A DNA stretch of 64,000 nt from Cytophagales bacterium (GTDB taxonomy: Bacteria; Bacteroidota; Bacteroidia; Cytophagales; Cyclobacteriaceae): NCBI GenBank assembly GCA_013298505.1, contig JAAFHY010000001.1, positions 62,001 through 126,000 of the forward strand, read 5' to 3'. Positions 9,306 to 20,083 of the stretch are shown here, piece by piece. Position 1 is the first letter of the stretch; each line of letters opens with the position of its first letter. The notes below the pieces were generated by a model, which saw nothing but the letters and a program-made list of their open reading frames with translations, had not been told where the DNA came from and did no database searches. The translations under genes were made by a program, and so were the position numbers.

Positions 9306-9776
9306 CTAGTCTTTCCACTGGCCGCGTTGCACCCGATCAAATGTAATCAAATCCGTATTGATCGGCTCTAGCCCGCCTTGCCGCAGCAATAGGGCAATTT
9401 GCGCACGATGGTACGATGAGTGGTTCACCAAATGCATCATGATGGTTTCCACGTTGTTGGTGTATAAGTCCCCCACATAGTTGTGATAGGTCATGTCGCG
9501 GTCAAAGTGATCCGTTTCATCCACATAAGCAATCCACTGCTCATTAGCACTAGCCACCATTTTCTGCAGCACTTCTAATGAATATTCGCCCCAAAGCTTT
9601 ACTGCCGGTGCGGGCAATCCTTTGATGCGGTGAAGCCAAAGAAACTGAGCGGCCAACACGTGGCCAAACAACGTGGTAATCTTCTCATCGCCTACGTGCT
9701 GGCGCAAGAGGCATTCCATCACTCGGTTATTGGCCCACGCATTGTATTGATATAGCTTTACAAAATACTTCTTCAT
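9306..9776 (-). CDS. DinB family protein
   Basis: YQYNAWANNRVMECL ... HLVNHSSYHRAQIALLLRQGG. Confidence 0.9.
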   Translation of the reverse strand: MKKYFVKLYQYNAWANNRVMECLLRQHVGDEKITTLFGHVLAAQFLWLHRIKGLPAPAVKLWGEYSLEVLQKMVASANEQWIAYVDETDHFDRDMTYHNYVGDLYTNNVETIMMHLVNHSSYHRAQIALLLRQGGLEPINTDLITFDRVQRGQWKD

Positions 9777-9805
9777 GCGTACATTTCAGTCTAAACAAAT
9801 TGAAA

Positions 9806-11458
9806 ATGAAAACGGCTTCAAGTTACAGAGTTTCTTTGATGGTGGCTTTATGCTGCGCGACAATCAACGCATTTTCGCAGGCCAAATACCCCACACAACC
9901 AATTGAGAGCTACTATGACTTGTCTTTTACACAAGCCGAGCGCGATTCCTTGTTATCCGGTTTGGCAGATTATCAAAAAGCGTTTCAATCCATTCATCAA
10001 TTTTCACTGGCAAACAGTGTCCCCATGTCTCTGGTGTTCGACCCGATACCAGTGGGAGCAAAAATAAACACACAGCAAAAACCGATCGACTGGGGATTGC
10101 CGAAAGAAGTCGCGCTGCCAGCCAACAAAGCAGATCTTGCCTTTTACCCGGTTTACAAATTGGCGGTTCTCATCAAAACCAAAAAGGTCACTTCCACCGA
10201 ATTGACCAAACTCTATTTAAGCCGCCTAAAAAAATATGCCGACACGCTGCAATGTGCTATTTCGATTTTAGAAGAAAGTGCCTTAAAGCAGGCAAAGCAA
10301 GCCGATGAAGAAATAGCGAAGGGAAAATACCGCGGCCCGCTGCATGGCATTCCTTATGGGATTAAGGATTTGCTAACGGTAGAAGGAACAGAGACCACCT
10401 GGGGCGCGGCACCATTCAAAGGACAAACCATTCATGAAACGGCTACTGTAGTTAAGAAACTGGAGCAAGCGGGCGCAGTGTTGGTTGTAAAGTTAACGCT
10501 CGGGGCACTGGCGATGGGCGATATCTGGTATGGTGGCGTCACTAAAAATCCTTGGAACTTAAAAGATGGATCCAGCGGCTCATCGGCCGGATCAGCTTCT
10601 GCTACTGTGGCTGGCTTGGTTGCATTCGCCATTGGCACCGAAACACTAGGCTCGATTGTTTCTCCTTCCACACGTTGCGGTGCGAGCGGCTTGCGCCCTA
10701 CCTTCGGAGCGGTAAGTCGACATGGTGCCATGGCGTTAAGCTACAGCATGGACAAAATTGGTCCGTTGTGCCGATCCGCGTTTGACTGTGCGTTGGTGTT
10801 CGATGCAATGCGCGGAGAAGACGACCAAGATCGCTCGACACGTGCAGCGGCATTTAACTACTCGTCAAAAACATCCATCAAAAAATTAAGAGTAGGATAT
10901 TTTAAAAAATGGTTTGAAGGGACCTATCCATCCAAAGCAAACGATGAAAAAACATTGGAAGATTTAAAAAAATTAGGCGTTGAATTAATTCCACTCGAGT
11001 GGGATTCTAAAATTCCGATCGCAGCCGTGCGCCTGATGCTGACTGCGGAGGCGGCTGCGTCTTTTGATGAACTGACACGATCCAACCGCGATAGCCTCAT
11101 GACTGATCAACGAAAGTGGGCTTGGCCCAATACATTTCGCGCGGCTCGCTTTATTCCGGCAGTAGAATATATCAACGCATCGCGGCTTCGGCATCAATTG
11201 ATTCAGGCGTTTTATGCGGCAACCAAAGATTTTGACGTGATCGTCACGCCCAGCTTTGGTGGCAATCAATTACTAACGACAAACCTTACGGGAAATCCTT
11301 GTGTAGTCGTGCCCAATGGTTTTAATGACAAGGGCAGCCCAACCAGCATTTCTTTTTTAGGAAGATTGTATGGAGAGGCAGAAATTATTTCACTCGTGCG
11401 CGCCTATCAGGAGGCTACTGGGTGGGAAGATAAAGTGCCGCCACTATTTAGGAATTAA
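9806..11458 (+). CDS. Amidase (amidase signature family), secreted
   Basis: GGVTKNPWNLKDGSSGSSAGSASATVAGLVAFAIGTETLGSIVSPSTRCG amidase signature. ORF track start 9800 is TTG; ATG is at 9806. Confidence 0.92.
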   Translation: MKTASSYRVSLMVALCCATINAFSQAKYPTQPIESYYDLSFTQAERDSLLSGLADYQKAFQSIHQFSLANSVPMSLVFDPIPVGAKINTQQKPIDWGLPKEVALPANKADLAFYPVYKLAVLIKTKKVTSTELTKLYLSRLKKYADTLQCAISILEESALKQAKQADEEIAKGKYRGPLHGIPYGIKDLLTVEGTETTWGAAPFKGQTIHETATVVKKLEQAGAVLVVKLTLGALAMGDIWYGGVTKNPWNLKDGSSGSSAGSASATVAGLVAFAIGTETLGSIVSPSTRCGASGLRPTFGAVSRHGAMALSYSMDKIGPLCRSAFDCALVFDAMRGEDDQDRSTRAAAFNYSSKTSIKKLRVGYFKKWFEGTYPSKANDEKTLEDLKKLGVELIPLEWDSKIPIAAVRLMLTAEAAASFDELTRSNRDSLMTDQRKWAWPNTFRAARFIPAVEYINASRLRHQLIQAFYAATKDFDVIVTPSFGGNQLLTTNLTGNPCVVVPNGFNDKGSPTSISFLGRLYGEAEIISLVRAYQEATGWEDKVPPLFRN

Positions 11459-11478
11459 TTAAGCAACGGAAACAAACA

Positions 11479-11835
11479 TCAGTTGCTTTTATAATTCATG
11501 GATAATCCGGTATCTCCAACAACCTTTAGTTGAACTGCAGCCTCTGCTTCAGAATTATTACTAATCACCAAGGCGGTATTTGATTCAACTCGCACTTGCA
11601 CAGTTTGGCCCGGGGCAACCGTTAATCCGGAATGCCTTCCGCCACCAATCGGTGCACGATGAATCTCAATCTCACTTTCAGAAACGTTTTTTAGTTTCAC
11701 ACGAAACGACCCATGTGTATTATCGCCCAACAAAAATCGTTCTTTCGATTTGATGTAGGTGGTAGAGTGAAGCGAACATGACCATAGTAGCGAAACACAA
11801 AAAATAATTGCTACGCAGTATTTTATTTTTTTCAT
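11479..11835 (-). CDS. Hypothetical lipoprotein
   Basis: Lipobox-like VSLLWSCS; no recognised domain. Confidence 0.6.
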   Translation of the reverse strand: MKKIKYCVAIIFCVSLLWSCSLHSTTYIKSKERFLLGDNTHGSFRVKLKNVSESEIEIHRAPIGGGRHSGLTVAPGQTVQVRVESNTALVISNNSEAEAAVQLKVVGDTGLSMNYKSN

Positions 11836-12052
11836 AGAATAGGGGGTTTCTTTGAATCAAATATGGAGCATTGCTATGTAACTAATTGTAAAAGGTGGTA
11901 ATAGATTGTGTGTTTCGATGTAGGTCTCAAAAGCAAACCTGAACTGATTCCACTTAACAGCGCTAAGCATAAAGCTCCGCCCCTGTTCAAAAGCTGCGCT
12001 GTTCTTTCTTGGTTAACATCTGTTTTCGCACTCGTACAAAGTAGGCACCAAA

Positions 12053-13015
12053 TTACTTTGAAACTCTCTCCAGCCCTTCTTTTGCTTCTTTTAGATTCCC
12101 ATCAAGTTTCAATGCGGTTTCAAATAATTTTTTTGCTTCGGCCTTGCTGCCTTTCTTTTCTTTGATCTGCGCCAAGCGCATATTCGCACCCGCGTGCGAT
12201 GGTTCGTTTTGTGCGGGCGTATGCGTTAAGTATTTTTTAAGACACTCTTCGCCACGCTCTAATTTTTGTCCACTCAAAGCTGAAGTTTTTCCAATTTGAT
12301 AAATGGACGTGTAGTCTTCAGGGTTTTTCTTCAGGGCTTCTTCAAAAAGCGTAAATGCCTTTTCGTATTGCTTTTGGCCTGTGTAGAAATTGGCCAACCC
12401 CGATACATAATTAGGATCCACTTTCACCATCTCTAAAAATTCTTTTTCGGCTTCTGCCGGTTTCTTTTCACGCATGAGTATGTTTCCCATTTGCAAATGT
12501 CCCTCTGCTGGTTTCAATTTCTTAATTTGCGTTGCTACCTCTTTTGCTTTTTCCATGCTGCCGCCCATAAAACCTGGTGCTTGGGTATAATAAGAAATCA
12601 ACGCTGTTCGCGACTCTATGTTTTTAGGATCAAGAGCGATGGCCGCTTCCCACGCCCGCTTCATTTTTGGGGCAAGCATCCCTTGCTTTAGCACGTTGGC
12701 ATTTTGCGCAATTGTGCCATACGTGTTTCCTAGCCAATTGTGATAATCGGCTACTTTATCGTTCGTATCAACGGCCTCTTCAAAATAGTCGGCAGCATCG
12801 TCATAATTTTTTTCGTCAAAGGCCACACGGCCTAAGTAGTAACGGGCTGCTGCATAGTCGGCCTCTTTTTCGCCAATGGGGTTCAATATTTTTTTTGCTT
12901 GCTCCAACTGGCCTTTTTCATATAAGCCTTTGGCCTGCTCTAATTTAGTTTGGGTAAAAGCAAACACGGTTGTTAGCAACAAAAAAGAAACGGTTAAATA
13001 AATCAATTTGCTCAT
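12053..13015 (-). CDS. Tetratricopeptide repeat protein
   Basis: Signal peptide plus TPR-like helices (AAARYYLGRVAFDEKNYDDAADYFEEAV; KAFTLFEEALKKNPEDYTSIYQIGK). Confidence 0.88.
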   Translation of the reverse strand: MSKLIYLTVSFLLLTTVFAFTQTKLEQAKGLYEKGQLEQAKKILNPIGEKEADYAAARYYLGRVAFDEKNYDDAADYFEEAVDTNDKVADYHNWLGNTYGTIAQNANVLKQGMLAPKMKRAWEAAIALDPKNIESRTALISYYTQAPGFMGGSMEKAKEVATQIKKLKPAEGHLQMGNILMREKKPAEAEKEFLEMVKVDPNYVSGLANFYTGQKQYEKAFTLFEEALKKNPEDYTSIYQIGKTSALSGQKLERGEECLKKYLTHTPAQNEPSHAGANMRLAQIKEKKGSKAEAKKLFETALKLDGNLKEAKEGLERVSK

Positions 13016-13178
13016 GGTAGTTTAAATTTATAATGATCTCTAGTGATAAGACTGGAAAAACAGCAAAAGGGTTGTCTGGCTAAGTAAAATTGTGCTGATT
13101 TGTTTTAATAGTAAGATAACTTGTACGGTTTCAACGATAAGTTGATAGTGGTTAGCTTGCACATTAATCGTAAAGTCT

Positions 13179-14705
13179 ATGATCAAATACCTATTCCTAA
13201 TTAGTGGCTTCTTTGTTTTTAGCTGTTCGCTGAAAAAGCAACCAAAGTCAATCAAATTCAAACAAGAAGTTTCCATTCATTTTGATTCGTTGCTGCGGCC
13301 ATTTTATCATGGCGTGGCTTCGGGCGATCCGCTTCCCGATCGCGTCATCATCTGGACGCGCATTACACCAGAAGATTCTGTCAATTCCATTTCTGTAAAA
13401 TGGGAAGTGGCCGAAGATGAAAAGTTTTCTTCCGTTTATCAATCCGATACGCTTTCCACTTACCCCTCTCGCGATTATACCGTAAAGATAGATGTTGATG
13501 CGCTAAAGCCCGATCGTATTTATTATTACCGCTTTACTTCACTAGGAAAAACTTCTATTATTGGCCGCACAAAAACAGCTCCTGTTTTGGCAAAAGATAG
13601 TTTGAAATTTGCTGTCGCCAGTTGTGCCAATTGGGAGTTTGGTTTTTTTAATCCGTACGATAAATTGGCCGATCAACCTGTGCTAGATGCAGTGCTACAC
13701 CTTGGTGATTATATATACGAATACGGTGTTGGTAAATATGGAGACACCACCATTGGAAGAATTAACATTCCCGCGCACGAAATTATCAGCCTGCAAGATT
13801 ATCGCACACGCTACTCGTTGTACCGACTCGATAAAGGTTTGCGCAGAGTGCATCAGCAGCATCCCTTCATTGCGATTTGGGACGACCACGAAATTGCCAA
13901 CAACTCTACCGTAACGGGCGCGCAAAATCACCAGCCCGATGAAGGCGATTACCAAAAAAGAAAAGCGGCAGCGCGGCAAACTTATTACGAGTGGATGCCC
14001 ATCCGCGAAAGCAACGATTTGTATCGCTCATTTTCTTTTGGCCCCTTGGCCGATGTGATTATGCTTGATGAACGCCTAGCAGGCCGCGATGTAGAAATAA
14101 CCGACATCAATAATCCCGAACTGAAAAGCAAAGAACGATCCATGCTAGGAGACACCCAATTACAATGGTTTGAAAATTCTTTAAAATCATCTACCGCCAC
14201 TTGGAAAGTGATTGGCAACCAAGTGATCTTTTCAGATGTATTTATAAAAGATATTTACCCGAAGATGGAGCGCAATCTCGATTCGTGGGATGGTTTCCCG
14301 ACCGAAAAGAAAAAAATAGTCGATTTTATCAGAGCCAATAAAATTCAAGATATCATCATCACCTCGGGCGACACACACGCTTCGTGGGCGATTGAAGCCG
14401 CTGTAGATATAACGAAAAACTATAAACCCTTTGCGGTTGAGTTTGGTGTTACCAGTATTTCATCAGGAAACTTGGACGAACGAAAATCAGCAGACACCGT
14501 AAAATTGATGGAGCAAGCGTTGCTAAAAAGAAACCCGCACATCAAGTACAACAATCACCGCGATCACGGCTATCTACTGCTCACACTCTACCCAACCAAA
14601 ACTAAAGCCGAATGGTATTTTATAGAAACATTGAAAAAACCTGAGTCGAGCGAATATCTTGGAAAACGAGTGGATGTAAAAAAGGGAGAGTCAAAATTAA
14701 AATAA
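13179..14705 (+). CDS. PhoD-like alkaline phosphatase family protein
   Basis: FYHGVASGDPLPDRVIIWTRITP, HLGDYIYEY, AIWDDHEIANN, GDTHASW. Confidence 0.93.
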   Translation: MIKYLFLISGFFVFSCSLKKQPKSIKFKQEVSIHFDSLLRPFYHGVASGDPLPDRVIIWTRITPEDSVNSISVKWEVAEDEKFSSVYQSDTLSTYPSRDYTVKIDVDALKPDRIYYYRFTSLGKTSIIGRTKTAPVLAKDSLKFAVASCANWEFGFFNPYDKLADQPVLDAVLHLGDYIYEYGVGKYGDTTIGRINIPAHEIISLQDYRTRYSLYRLDKGLRRVHQQHPFIAIWDDHEIANNSTVTGAQNHQPDEGDYQKRKAAARQTYYEWMPIRESNDLYRSFSFGPLADVIMLDERLAGRDVEITDINNPELKSKERSMLGDTQLQWFENSLKSSTATWKVIGNQVIFSDVFIKDIYPKMERNLDSWDGFPTEKKKIVDFIRANKIQDIIITSGDTHASWAIEAAVDITKNYKPFAVEFGVTSISSGNLDERKSADTVKLMEQALLKRNPHIKYNNHRDHGYLLLTLYPTKTKAEWYFIETLKKPESSEYLGKRVDVKKGESKLK

Positions 14706-14743
14706 CAGAGTACTCATTTCGTTGGCACTAAAACAAAATAAAA

Positions 14744-15286
14744 GTGAAAGCCATTTTATCATTCATCGCAGCATTGGTTATTCATCAAGCAGCCAATGCA
14801 CAAGTAGTGGGCAAGCAATTTCCTGAAATGATTGCCGAAACCGTTGAAGACAAAAAAGTGAATTTGCCATTGGATGTGGGCGGTAAGTATACGCTACTTG
14901 GCCTTGCGTACAGCAAAAAGTCAGAAGACGAACTCAACACATGGTTTAGCCCCGTCTTTAACAAATTTATTCGCAAACCAGAAGGGATGATGGCCGGCAT
15001 GGGCTATGATGTGAATGTTTACTTTGTACCGATGTTTACGGGCGTAAATGCAGCCGCTACGGGTACGGCCAAAAAGAAAGCCATCAAAAATGTAGACCCA
15101 CAGCTGTTGCCCTATATTTTATTTTACAAAGGCGAATTAAAAAAATACAAAGAGGCACTTGATTTTGAGAAGAGAGATATCCCCTATTTTTTTGTTTTAG
15201 ATCAAGCTGGAAAAATAGTGTACGCCACCTCTGGTGCTTTTTCTGAAACGAAGATGGATGCGGTGGAAGAAGCGATTCAGGATTGA
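14744..15286 (+). CDS. Conserved secreted protein, possible thioredoxin-like fold
   Basis: Signal peptide; DIPYFFVLDQAGKIVYATSG. GTG start. Confidence 0.55.
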   Translation: MKAILSFIAALVIHQAANAQVVGKQFPEMIAETVEDKKVNLPLDVGGKYTLLGLAYSKKSEDELNTWFSPVFNKFIRKPEGMMAGMGYDVNVYFVPMFTGVNAAATGTAKKKAIKNVDPQLLPYILFYKGELKKYKEALDFEKRDIPYFFVLDQAGKIVYATSGAFSETKMDAVEEAIQD

Positions 15287-15336
15287 GATTACGGTATCAA
15301 AAAGTTGTGTGTGATAGAAGTAAAAACTAAAAACAA

Positions 15337-15927
15337 ATGAAAAAGACTAAAGTGTTCCTCATTATTTTTATATCTCTATTTTTAATAGTATTGATATTCT
15401 TATTTATCAACAGAGATAAATTTGTTTACGTTGGTTCTGTGGACTACGTTGAGGTTGACTGCAATAAAAAAAGCGAAATACTAAGTGAAGTCTATATAAG
15501 TGACCAAAAGATAAGACGAGAGAATAATCTAATTAAGTATGCAAAAGAAGACCATAGGAATCAAGAATTGGTCATAAGTATAATTGAGAAATGCGGAATG
15601 CCGACCTTACATGAAGTGAACCAAGAACAAATGAATGCAATCTGGCTGGGATTGCAACATACAGAAGATAAATATAGAATAAAGTATTTTCCTCTTATTG
15701 AAAAAGCTGTCAAAAATGGCGACTTAAGCAAAGAGCAATACGCATTAATGAAAGATCGGATTCTAATGGATGAGGGTAAACCACAAATATTTGGAAGCCA
15801 AATTAAAAATGGCAAATTGTATGATTTAGAAGAACCAGAAACTGTTAATGAAAGAAGACTGGAAATGGGATTAGAACCGATAGAAGATTATCTAAAAAGA
15901 TTTGACATTACATTTAACGCTAACTAG
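15337..15927 (+). CDS. Hypothetical protein, membrane-anchored, AT-rich
   Basis: One ORF with N-terminal TM (VFLIIFISLFLIVLIFLFI); no recognised domain. Confidence 0.55.
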   Translation: MKKTKVFLIIFISLFLIVLIFLFINRDKFVYVGSVDYVEVDCNKKSEILSEVYISDQKIRRENNLIKYAKEDHRNQELVISIIEKCGMPTLHEVNQEQMNAIWLGLQHTEDKYRIKYFPLIEKAVKNGDLSKEQYALMKDRILMDEGKPQIFGSQIKNGKLYDLEEPETVNERRLEMGLEPIEDYLKRFDITFNAN

Positions 15928-16052
15928 AAAGACTACACACAACAAGCTATAAACATATGCTGTATCATAGTTTCCAATTGCATCGTACGTGATAATTGTC
16001 AACCACAAATGTGACTTTTATGGTCGAAGGATGCTTACAGGATAAACGACAT

Positions 16053-16517
16053 ATGAAAATACTAACCTTATCGGCATTCCTATTGACAGTTATTCATCTT
16101 AGCTCTTGTAAAACGTGACAAGCACAAAACGAAAAAATTTCATTTTATATCATGGTTAGCGACTTTCACGGAGCAGATGGGTATACGCTTCAATATTTAG
16201 TTACCGAGGACAGCATAAAAATGTTTTCTGATTGTGACTTTGAAGGTTGCAAAGACAGCGTAATCTATAGACAAGGACTTTCCTCGGATATTGTTTCGGG
16301 GTTTTCAAAAATGGTTTATGATATTCGACTTGATACGCTAAAAACAAGATATGTTGAGAGCGGTTTTGATGGACTTCGAAGAACTATTTCCTATCAGCGA
16401 AATTCGGACAGGTCAAAGTTCATTCTCTTGGAACGATACAACCATCCAACAGTTGACTCGTTGGTATCAGGAATAAGGGAATTAATTAGAGACAGAAAAT
16501 ATAGAGAAATGAGGTGA
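16053..16517 (+). pseudogene. Small lipoprotein gene interrupted by a single in-frame TGA (16116-16118)
   Basis: MKILTLSAFLLTVIHLSSCKT*QAQNEKISFYIMVSDFHGADG...; the lipobox segment is in the same frame as ORF 16152..16517. Confidence 0.7.
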
Positions 16518-16619
16518 ATTTGCTGCTCACGATTCGGTATCTCCCGTTGATGATATTACAGGGTTGAGTCTTCTTCTAATCAATTAACCATGTTTGAATA
16601 AATTCCATAATTTTTCCGA

Positions 16620-17582
16620 ATGAATAATCCTTCAGACATTACCAAAGAAAGCATTACCCAAGCGCAAGAGCGCATCAAGCACTACATAGAGCACACACCT
16701 GTGCTCACCAGCAACAGCTTAAATGAACTGGCCGGATGCCAACTTTTTTTTAAGTGCGAAAATTTTCAAAAGGTGGGAGCCTTTAAGGCACGTGGCGCCA
16801 TGAATGCCGCTCTCTCGCTCACAGAAGAAGAACGAAAAAAAGGATTGGCCACCCACTCATCGGGCAACCATGCGCAGGCACTGGCGAGGGCGGCAAAAAT
16901 TTTAAATACAAAATCATACATCGTTATGCCACGCACCGCACCCGAAATAAAAAAGAAAGGCGTTAGAGCTTTTGGCGGTGAGATTTTTGAGTGCGAGCCA
17001 ACGCTGCAAGCACGTGAAGAAACATTGGCCAATGTGATTGCAAAAACCGGATCAACAGAAATACATCCATTCAACAATTATAAAGTAATGGAAGGCCAGG
17101 CAACTTGCGCCAAAGAATTGTTTGAACAGGCAGGCCAACTCGATATTGTGATGGCACCAGTGGGCGGTGGAGGTTTGTTAAGTGGCACTGCCCTAGCGGC
17201 AAAGTTTTTTTCGCCTACTACAAAGGTAATTGCAGGCGAGCCTGCTGGCTCTGACGATGCTTATCGGGCGATGCAATCAGGAAAAATTGAACAAGCACAA
17301 TCCAACACAATTGCTGATGGATTGCTTACTTCGTTAGGGGATAAAACGTTTCCAATCATCTATGAAAATGTGAAAGAAATCATCACCGTAACCGATGAAG
17401 AAATCATTGCTGCTATGCGTTTGATTTGGGAGCGTTTGAAAATCATCGTTGAAACTTCGTGTGCCGTGCCTTTTGCAGCTGTGCTAAAAGATAAAGAAAA
17501 ATTTAGCGGCAAGCGTGTTGGAATTATCCTTACGGGAGGCAACGTAGACTTGGAAAAAATAGGAAAGTGGTTTGCTAGTTGA
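16620..17582 (+). CDS. Threonine/serine dehydratase (PLP fold-type II; serine racemase-like)
   Basis: FFKCENFQKVGAFKARGAMNA, SSGNHAQALA, PVGGGGLLSG. Confidence 0.92.
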   Translation: MNNPSDITKESITQAQERIKHYIEHTPVLTSNSLNELAGCQLFFKCENFQKVGAFKARGAMNAALSLTEEERKKGLATHSSGNHAQALARAAKILNTKSYIVMPRTAPEIKKKGVRAFGGEIFECEPTLQAREETLANVIAKTGSTEIHPFNNYKVMEGQATCAKELFEQAGQLDIVMAPVGGGGLLSGTALAAKFFSPTTKVIAGEPAGSDDAYRAMQSGKIEQAQSNTIADGLLTSLGDKTFPIIYENVKEIITVTDEEIIAAMRLIWERLKIIVETSCAVPFAAVLKDKEKFSGKRVGIILTGGNVDLEKIGKWFAS

Positions 17583-17937
17583 TTGTCAATCCGGCATCTT
17601 GCCAGGCAGAAATGCCACCCTCAAGTTCGTATACCTCAAAACCTTTTTCCCTAAGGATTTTTGCAGCTTTGGCGCTGCGCTTGCCACTACCGCAATAAAT
17701 AAAAATGGGTTGTTGCCTTAGCGCGTTGATTTTAGTTGAAAACGCATCATCATAAACTATATTTTGCGCTGACTCTATTTTTCCGGTGGCCACTTCAGGT
17801 TCGGTGCGCACATCGAGTAGCAAAGCATTTGGTGTAGTGGCATACTTTTGTTGAAATGTTTGTGGCGATAGCACCTGCTTTGTTTCCGTTTTACTGCACG
17901 AGATCAGAAAAAAGAAAATCAATAATAATCTATTCAT
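17575..17937 (-). CDS. Rhodanese-like domain lipoprotein
   Basis: ALLLDVRTEPEVATGKI..PIFIYCGSGKRSAKAAKILREKGF. Confidence 0.9.
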   Translation of the reverse strand: MNRLLLIFFFLISCSKTETKQVLSPQTFQQKYATTPNALLLDVRTEPEVATGKIESAQNIVYDDAFSTKINALRQQPIFIYCGSGKRSAKAAKILREKGFEVYELEGGISAWQDAGLTIN

Positions 17938-17947
17938 TTTACATTAG

Positions 17948-18922
17948 TTAAATCCCACTCAATCGCTCCAACAATTTTTTAGTTGCTTTTATTCCGTCAT
18001 CTTCTGAAAGCTTGTTGCCTTCGTACTCAATTCCGATGTGGCCTTTGTAGCTTGCAGCCTTTACAATTGGAAGCATTTTAGCATAATCTGTTTCTATGCA
18101 ATTACCGTTTTCGTCAAAGTCGTAACTCTTTGCGCTTACGCCCTTGGCAAAGGGCATCATTTCGGTAACTCCTTTATACCGATCGTAGTACTCTGCACAG
18201 GTGTCCTTTTCACGCTTCAGACAAAAATTTCCGAAGTCAGGCAACGTGCCGCAATTGAGCAAGTTTACACCGGCAATCACATTACTCAGCCATTGGCCAT
18301 TTGATGAGTGGCCTCCATGATTTTCTACAATCACATTTATGTTTAACTGGGCGGCAAACTCGCTGAGCAAACGCAATCCATCCATGCCCGCTTTTGCAAC
18401 CTCCTCTGCACTTCCTTCGCCATAGCAATTTACCCGTATTGAGTGGCAACCTAAAAACTTAGCAGCTTCTACCCACTTGTAGTGATTCTCTACTGCCGTT
18501 TTTCTTTTGTCTGCATTAAGATCCGCCATCGCACCTTCGCCATCGCACATAATCAGTACACTCGTCACGTCATTATCGTCACAACGTTTTTTCAGCTCGG
18601 CCAAATAGGTTTGGTCTTTTGCTTTGTCTTTAAAAAATTGATTGACGTACTCTACAGCCGAAATGCCAAACTCATTTTTTGCCTTGGCGGGAAAATCGAG
18701 GTTGGTCATTTTACCTTCTTGCAATGTTCTGTGCAGCGACCACTCTGCCAGCGATATTTTAAAAAACAGATCTTTTGAAGCCGCTGTTTTAACTGATGTA
18801 GAATCTGATGTAGCTTCTTGAGTTGGCTTAGCAGCGCACGAATCTAGTAAGCCTACGGTTAGGCCATAGCCGCTTATCATGCCAAGGCTTTTGATAAATT
18901 CTCTTCGGTTGGTGGCGATCAT
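17948..18922 (-). CDS. Sugar phosphate isomerase/epimerase (xylose isomerase-like TIM barrel), Tat/lipoprotein signal
   Basis: [16 protein letters not shown]...[28 protein letters not shown]. Confidence 0.88.
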   Translation of the reverse strand: MIATNRREFIKSLGMISGYGLTVGLLDSCAAKPTQEATSDSTSVKTAASKDLFFKISLAEWSLHRTLQEGKMTNLDFPAKAKNEFGISAVEYVNQFFKDKAKDQTYLAELKKRCDDNDVTSVLIMCDGEGAMADLNADKRKTAVENHYKWVEAAKFLGCHSIRVNCYGEGSAEEVAKAGMDGLRLLSEFAAQLNINVIVENHGGHSSNGQWLSNVIAGVNLLNCGTLPDFGNFCLKREKDTCAEYYDRYKGVTEMMPFAKGVSAKSYDFDENGNCIETDYAKMLPIVKAASYKGHIGIEYEGNKLSEDDGIKATKKLLERLSGI

Positions 18923-18973
18923 ATTTTTATTTTAGATAGAAAGTTAACGAACTAAAAAGAATTAACAATAAAA

Positions 18974-20083
18974 CTAAAACGGTTTTCCGTGCGTGCTGCT
19001 AACTAAAAAATCAGCAACTGGCTTTACATAGCGCGCTAGGGTTACAGCCAGATTAGAAGTCCAAACGCTACCAAATAATTGTTGTATTTGCCTGCCAATC
19101 CACAGCCGATTGGCAAAGAGTGCATTCCAATTGCGGGTATAGTTTTGCTCAAGTTCCTCTCTAGAAATACTGCCGTTGCAATATTTCTCTATTTCTTCCG
19201 ATGCCACTTTTGCAGAATGAATAGCCATGGCCATTCCATTGCCACAAAGGGGCGTGATCATTCCGGCAGCATCGCCACTCATCAAAACATGATTTTCAAC
19301 AGGGCTCTTGGTAGCAAACGATATTTCGTTGATTACCTCTGGCCTTTCAAATAGAAATTCTGATTGTGTAAATATTTTTTTTAAGAACGGATTTTGAAAG
19401 AGTACTTTCTCTTCCATCTCCTTCAAGTTACCAAACTGCTTTACGTTGCTGCGATGTGTTAAGTAACACAAGGTGCTTTTGCCTTCTTCTACATTACTTA
19501 TTCCGCAATAGCCGTCTTTAAAATTATGAAGCGCTACTCGATTGCTTGGGTGGGCTGTTCGGATGTGGTACTTAACACCCATGTAGGGCGATCTTTTCTG
19601 AATAAATTCTCGCTCAAGTTGCACATCTAGCTTTGCTCTTTTTCCATACGATCCAAGAACTACATCGGCTTTGTGTATTTGTGCAGTGGTTTTAATTTCA
19701 AATTCATCTTGATTATACAAAATTGACTCTACTTCGGTGTTTATATAAAATACCACACCTATTGCCTTGCATCGTTCGTACAAAAAGTGATCGAACGAGT
19801 ATCTGCTTATTCCAAACCCGCCCAAGTCTAAATCTAAAATTGCTTCGCGGCCATTAACAGATGTAAGTTGCAATTGGTTAATGGATGGCGGATCAAAAAC
19901 GGTGGGAAATAAGTCAAGCGATTTTAAAAACGGAATTACTTCGTTTGAAATATACTCACCACAAACCCGATGGAACGGGTACTGTTTCTTTTCTATTACG
20001 CTTACCGCGATGCCTTTTTTCGCCAAGCAAAAAGCGGCAATAAGTCCCGAAAGGCCTCCTCCAACAATGATTACTTTTTTCAC
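18974..20083 (-). CDS. FAD-dependent oxidoreductase (geranylgeranyl reductase-like family)
   Basis: KKVIIVGGGLSGLIAAFCLAKKGIAVSVIEKK; VLMSGDAAGMITPLCGNGMAMAIHS. Confidence 0.9.
   Translation of the reverse strand: MKKVIIVGGGLSGLIAAFCLAKKGIAVSVIEKKQYPFHRVCGEYISNEVIPFLKSLDLFPTVFDPPSINQLQLTSVNGREAILDLDLGGFGISRYSFDHFLYERCKAIGVVFYINTEVESILYNQDEFEIKTTAQIHKADVVLGSYGKRAKLDVQLEREFIQKRSPYMGVKYHIRTAHPSNRVALHNFKDGYCGISNVEEGKSTLCYLTHRSNVKQFGNLKEMEEKVLFQNPFLKKIFTQSEFLFERPEVINEISFATKSPVENHVLMSGDAAGMITPLCGNGMAMAIHSAKVASEEIEKYCNGSISREELEQNYTRNWNALFANRLWIGRQIQQLFGSVWTSNLAVTLARYVKPVADFLVSSTHGKPF

Noticed and set aside
11461-11488. AAGCAAC...GTTGCTT hairpin as terminator of the amidase gene
   Set aside because: Only 7 bp and overlaps the 3' end of the convergent CDS; too weak to call.
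11908-12165. 85-aa plus-strand ORF
   Set aside because: Low-complexity Leu-rich, overlaps the 3' end of the TPR gene on the other strand; no coding evidence.
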